In this document: one piece after another, positions 60,833 to 64,000 of the stretch
How the letters are laid out: the number at the start of each line of letters is the position of its first letter
How positions within the stretch are numbered: position 1 is the first letter of the stretch
Source: Brachybacterium vulturis
GTDB taxonomy: Bacteria > Actinomycetota > Actinomycetes > Actinomycetales > Dermabacteraceae
Assembly: GCF_002407185.1 (NCBI RefSeq)
Contig: NZ_CP023563.1
Location: forward strand, 3,224,001-3,288,000
Direction of reading: 5' to 3'
Length of the DNA: 64,000 nucleotides
Translations under genes and position numbers: made by a program
Notes under the pieces: model-generated
Databases searched by the model: none
Told to the model about the DNA's origin: nothing
What the model saw: the letters and a program-made list of their open reading frames with translations, nothing else

Positions 60833-62389
60833 ATGGCCGAGATGACCGATGACGAGCGCTACGCCGCGATCCGCGCCCGGGACGCGCGCTTCGACGGGAT
60901 GTTCTTCACCTGTGTGCGCTCGACCGGGATCTTCTGCCGGCCCTCCTGTCCCTCGCGCACACCCGGCCGGGACCGCGTGGAGTTCGTGCCCAGCGCCGCT
61001 GCGGCGGTCGAGCGCGGGTATCGGGCGTGCAAGCGCTGCGGGCCGCTGGCGCCGCCGGGCACGGTCGACGGCGATCCGGCGGGTGCCGTCGCCCTCCATG
61101 CACTCACCCTGATCCACGGCGGGGCCCTGGACCCCGGGCCGGACGGCAGCACTCCGGTGAGCGATCTGGCCTCCGCTCTGCACGTCACCGAGCGGACCCT
61201 GCACCGGTCCCTGGTCGCCCGCACGGGATCCGGTGCGGTCGCTCATGCCCGCATGGCCCGCGCCCGCCGCGCCCATGAGCTGCTGCGCTCCACCTCCTGG
61301 CCGATGGCCGATGTCGCGGCGGCAGCCGGATTCGGCAGCGAGCGTCAGCTGCACGAGACGGTCAGCCGGATCTTCGGCCGGGCGCCGTCGGCGATCCGCG
61401 AGCTCGCCGGCCCTCGTGGCGGGGCCATGTGCCCGCGGACGGCTGAGGGACCGCCCCCGGAGACGGGAGGCGATCGTGCCGACGGGGCCGCGGTGGTCCG
61501 CGCCGAGCTGGCGGTGCGCCGTCCCTTCGACGGCGCGGGGCTGGCGCGCTGGTTCGCGGGCCGGGCGATCCCCGGGGTCGAGCACGTCGAGGGGCTGCTG
61601 TGGCAGCGGGCGGTCTCCCTCCCGCACGGGCCGGGGGTGCTGCAGGTGGACCTGGCCAGGGAGGAGGGTCCGCTGCCGTTGACGGCGCGCCTGGCGGATC
61701 TGCGCGACTACGCCGCGGCCGTCGCCATGGCCCGGAAGATGCTGGACCTGGATGCGGACCCCCGTGGCATCGATGCCGGGCTGCGCACCGCGATGCCGCC
61801 CCTGGTCCCTCTCGTGCAGGCTCGGCCGGGGGTGCGGATCCCCGGCACCCCGAGCCTCGCCGAGGCGCTGCTGTGGGCGATCGTCGGTCAGCAGATCAGC
61901 ACCGGCCGCGCCCGCGCCCTGCTCGAGGGGGCCGCCGATCTGGCCGGGCACGAGCTGCCGCCCGCGCTGCGCACCGCGCGCGTGCACCGCCTCGCGATCC
62001 CTCCGGCCGAGGCCGGCGCCCGGGCCGAGGAGTGGTTCCGAGGGCCGGGTGCCCGCCGGCGCACCCTGACCGCCGCGCTCAGCACTCCCCCGGATCCCCA
62101 CCTCCCCGTGCCGGAGCTGCGCGAGCAGCTGCTGGCGATCCGCGGGATCGGCCCGTGGACCGCCGACTACGCCCTGCTGCGCGGCACCCGGGCCGTCGAC
62201 GTGGCACCGCCCCGTGACGTGGCACTGCTCGCCGTGGCCCGCGCCCTCGATCTCGCCGAGGACTTCGCCGATCTCGACGACGTGCTCCGTGACGCATCGC
62301 CCTGGCGCAGCTACGCGGTGATGCACCTGTGGCACCACCGCGACTCGCTCCCCGCGCATCAGCGCACCCTGAGGAAGGACCGCTCATGA
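60833..62389 (+). CDS. Ada-AlkA fusion: methyl-sensing regulator and 3-methyladenine glycosylase
   Basis: Bifunctional repair protein of 518 residues. The N-terminal Ada zinc domain has ligands Cys35, Cys39, Cys66 and Cys69 (FTCVRSTGIFCRPSC, ACKRC), followed by an AraC-type HTH (about 100-200, MADVAAAAGFGSERQLHETVSRIFG). The C-terminal half is AlkA: N-domain, helix-hairpin-helix LAIRGIGPWTADYALLRG and the catalytic Asp in VDVAPPRDVALL. It excises alkylated bases and likely activates its own gene and ogt after phosphotriester repair. The ATG at 60833 gives MAEMTDDERY. Overlaps ogt (ATGA). Confidence 0.95.
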   Translation: MAEMTDDERYAAIRARDARFDGMFFTCVRSTGIFCRPSCPSRTPGRDRVEFVPSAAAAVERGYRACKRCGPLAPPGTVDGDPAGAVALHALTLIHGGALDPGPDGSTPVSDLASALHVTERTLHRSLVARTGSGAVAHARMARARRAHELLRSTSWPMADVAAAAGFGSERQLHETVSRIFGRAPSAIRELAGPRGGAMCPRTAEGPPPETGGDRADGAAVVRAELAVRRPFDGAGLARWFAGRAIPGVEHVEGLLWQRAVSLPHGPGVLQVDLAREEGPLPLTARLADLRDYAAAVAMARKMLDLDADPRGIDAGLRTAMPPLVPLVQARPGVRIPGTPSLAEALLWAIVGQQISTGRARALLEGAADLAGHELPPALRTARVHRLAIPPAEAGARAEEWFRGPGARRRTLTAALSTPPDPHLPVPELREQLLAIRGIGPWTADYALLRGTRAVDVAPPRDVALLAVARALDLAEDFADLDDVLRDASPWRSYAVMHLWHHRDSLPAHQRTLRKDRS

Positions 62390-62889
62390 CCCCCGATCCC
62401 GTCCGCACCCATCGCCTCGTCACCACCCTGCTGGGCACCTACGTGCTGGCCGCCGGGGCCGACGGTCTCATCGGCGTCTGGCGCCGGGACCAGAAGCACT
62501 TCCCGCTCCCGGCCAGGCTGGGCCCCGCGGCCGCCGGCCCCCATGCCGTCCTCGACGATGCGGAGCGCCAGCTGCAGGAGTACCTCGCCGGACGCCGCGA
62601 GGACTTCACGCTGCCGCTGGCCCCCGAGGGCACGGAGTTCCAGCGCACGGTCTGGCACCGTCTGCGGGCGATCCCGCGCGGCACCACCACCACCTACGGA
62701 CAGATCGCCCGCGACCTGGGCAGGCCCCGCGCGGCGCAGGCGGTCGGCGCGGCCGTCGGCGCGAACCCGCTCTCGATCGTGGTGCCCTGCCACCGGGTGG
62801 TGGGCAGCACCGGATCGATGACGGGATACGCGGGCGGGATCGAGACGAAGCAGGCACTGCTGCTCCTCGAGGGGGCCCTGCTCGCGTGA
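62386..62889 (+). CDS. ogt: methylated-DNA-[protein]-cysteine S-methyltransferase
   Basis: Suicide O6-methylguanine repair protein of 167 residues. Active-site VVPCHRVVG with acceptor Cys135, the recognition helix RAAQAVGAAVGANPL with the Arg finger, and the conserved GYAGGIETKQALLLLEG end are present. The ATG at 62386 overlaps the Ada-AlkA stop, so both repair proteins come from one message. Confidence 0.97.
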   Translation: MTPDPVRTHRLVTTLLGTYVLAAGADGLIGVWRRDQKHFPLPARLGPAAAGPHAVLDDAERQLQEYLAGRREDFTLPLAPEGTEFQRTVWHRLRAIPRGTTTTYGQIARDLGRPRAAQAVGAAVGANPLSIVVPCHRVVGSTGSMTGYAGGIETKQALLLLEGALLA

Positions 62890-62901
62890 CACCATGGGCG
62901 G

Positions 62902-64000
62902 ATGACGCCGTCCGCCCCCCAGGCCCCCCTGCAGCATCCCTTCCGCTTCCCCGTCGCCGCCCGGTACGCGGGGATGGAGTCCTCACCGCTGAAGGACATC
63001 TTCGCCCTCGCCGCCCTCGACGGCGTGATCTCCTTCGCCGGCGGGATCCCGGACCCGGAGCTCTTCGCGCTGGAGGACGTCACCGCGGCCTACGACTGGG
63101 TGCTCACCCATCAGGGCCACCGCGCCCTGCAGTACGGGGTCAGCGAGGGCGAGGCGGAGCTGCGTGAGCAGGCCGCGCGCCGTCTCTCCCGCGACCTGCC
63201 CACGGACGCCTCCCAGATCCGGGTGACCTCCGGCTCCCAGGAAGGGCTGTTCGTCGTGGCCCAGGCGCTGCTGGAGCCCGGCGACGTGGTGCTGGTGGAG
63301 TCGCCCACCTATCTCGCGGCGGTGCAGGCGTTCTCCGTGCACGGTGCCCGCATCATCGGGGTGGACACCGACGACGACGGCGTGATCCCCGAGGCCCTCG
63401 AGGAGGCGCTGCGCACCCATCACCCGCGGATGGTCTATCTGATCCCCACCTTCCAGAACCCCACCGGGCGCACCATGCCCGTGGCGCGCCGGCAGGCAGT
63501 GGCCGAGGTGCTGCAGCGCACCGATGTGCCGCTGATCGAGGACGACCCCTACGGCGCCCTGTCCTTCTCGGGGCACACCTGGGCACCGATCGCCGCGCTG
63601 CCGGGGATGGGTGCGCGCACGATCCTGTTGAACTCGATGAGCAAGCTGATGAGCCCCGGGGTGCGGATCGGGTGGATGCGCGCCGAGGGACCGGTCCTGG
63701 ACACCCTCGCGGTCGCCAAGGCCGCGATCTCCATGCAGTCCTCGGTGGTGGACCAGCTGACCGTCGCCCGCTATCTGGCGACCGCGGATCTGGATGCCCA
63801 TGTGGCGCGGGTGAGCGCGGTCTATCGCGAGCGCCGTGACGCGATGGCGGCCGCGATCGCGCCGGTGCTGCCCGACGGGGCGCACGTCACCCATCCCGAG
63901 GGCGGGATGTTCCTGTGGGCCGCGCTCGGCGAGGGCTTCGACGCCCAGGCCATGCTCGCCGATGCGGTCGCGGCCGGGGTCGCCTACCTGCCGGGCTGGT
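62902..64000 (+). CDS. PLP-dependent aminotransferase (class I/II), 3' end outside window
   Basis: Fold-type I aminotransferase, 366 residues visible; the C-terminus lies beyond the window. ISFAGGIPDPELFALEDV, LQYGVSEGEAELREQ, VTSGSQEGLFVVAQALLEPGDVVLVESPTY (motif), IPTFQNPTGR with the PLP Asn/Asp region IEDDPYG, and the Schiff-base Lys248 in NSMSKLMSPGVRIGWM. It resembles the 2-aminoadipate/kynurenine transaminase group without the MocR HTH. The ATG at 62902 is 12 bases past the ogt stop, so it may be in the same operon, though no functional link is obvious. Confidence 0.93.
   Translation, partial: MTPSAPQAPLQHPFRFPVAARYAGMESSPLKDIFALAALDGVISFAGGIPDPELFALEDVTAAYDWVLTHQGHRALQYGVSEGEAELREQAARRLSRDLPTDASQIRVTSGSQEGLFVVAQALLEPGDVVLVESPTYLAAVQAFSVHGARIIGVDTDDDGVIPEALEEALRTHHPRMVYLIPTFQNPTGRTMPVARRQAVAEVLQRTDVPLIEDDPYGALSFSGHTWAPIAALPGMGARTILLNSMSKLMSPGVRIGWMRAEGPVLDTLAVAKAAISMQSSVVDQLTVARYLATADLDAHVARVSAVYRERRDAMAAAIAPVLPDGAHVTHPEGGMFLWAALGEGFDAQAMLADAVAAGVAYLPGW

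Overview
The window is very GC-rich, with short intergenic gaps, many 4-base start/stop overlaps, GTG starts and leaderless-looking promoters. Together with clpP1-clpP2, the T-box in front of ileS, WXG-type secreted proteins and the order rpsP-ffh-glnD-glnB-amtB-ftsY, this points to an actinobacterium of the Micrococcales. Brachybacterium or a close relative (Dermabacteraceae) is my best guess, but that is inference, because no marker was compared.

Region 1 (1-13.7 kb, almost all minus strand) is core: a partial lipoprotein, khpA, rpsP (S16 with a long acidic tail), an amidohydrolase, ffh, the nitrogen-control operon amtB-glnB-glnD, ftsY, a 53-residue membrane peptide, ndk, a DUF4233 protein and folC. 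Region 2 (13.8-18.3 kb) carries a secreted WXG-type alpha/beta-hydrolase with a possible EspG-like partner, a lipoprotein and a secreted protein with three SLH-type repeats. Region 3 (18.4-33.9 kb) holds ileS with its T-box, a 2Fe-2S ferredoxin, an ABC exporter, an SDR oxidoreductase, a zinc exporter with its ArsR/SmtB sensor, a lipoate ligase with its accessory domain at the N-terminus, a phosphoesterase, valS and a second WXG-type protein. Both WXG promoters share an 18-bp palindrome at the same 22-bp distance from the -10 box.

Region 4 (33.9-45.1 kb) is a complete selenocysteine unit: selB, selA, tRNA-Sec and selD, then a formate dehydrogenase whose catalytic subunit is read through an in-frame UGA (residue 189) followed by a SECIS-like hairpin. 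Between selD and the dehydrogenase lies a lower-GC insertion with a possible transposase scrap, a decayed secreted-protein gene and a membrane protein. Region 5 (45.1-52.1 kb) is chorismate mutase, clpX, clpP2, clpP1, an NlpC/P60 hydrolase, a reductase-like protein, trigger factor and tRNA-Pro.

Region 6 (52.2-60.7 kb) is an 8.4-kb element integrated in a tRNA-Gly gene and bounded by perfect 43-bp direct repeats. All its genes run on the plus strand: integrase 1, an orphan protein, a recombinase with two core-binding domains, a paralogous orphan, a double-HTH protein, a replication-initiator-like protein with iterons inside its own coding sequence, an HNH-like gene broken at a C8 tract, and integrase 2. 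I see no conjugation, capsid or cargo genes, so it looks like a minimal integrative replicon or a phage satellite. Region 7 (60.8-64 kb) is DNA alkylation repair (an Ada-AlkA fusion and ogt) followed by a PLP aminotransferase cut by the window edge.
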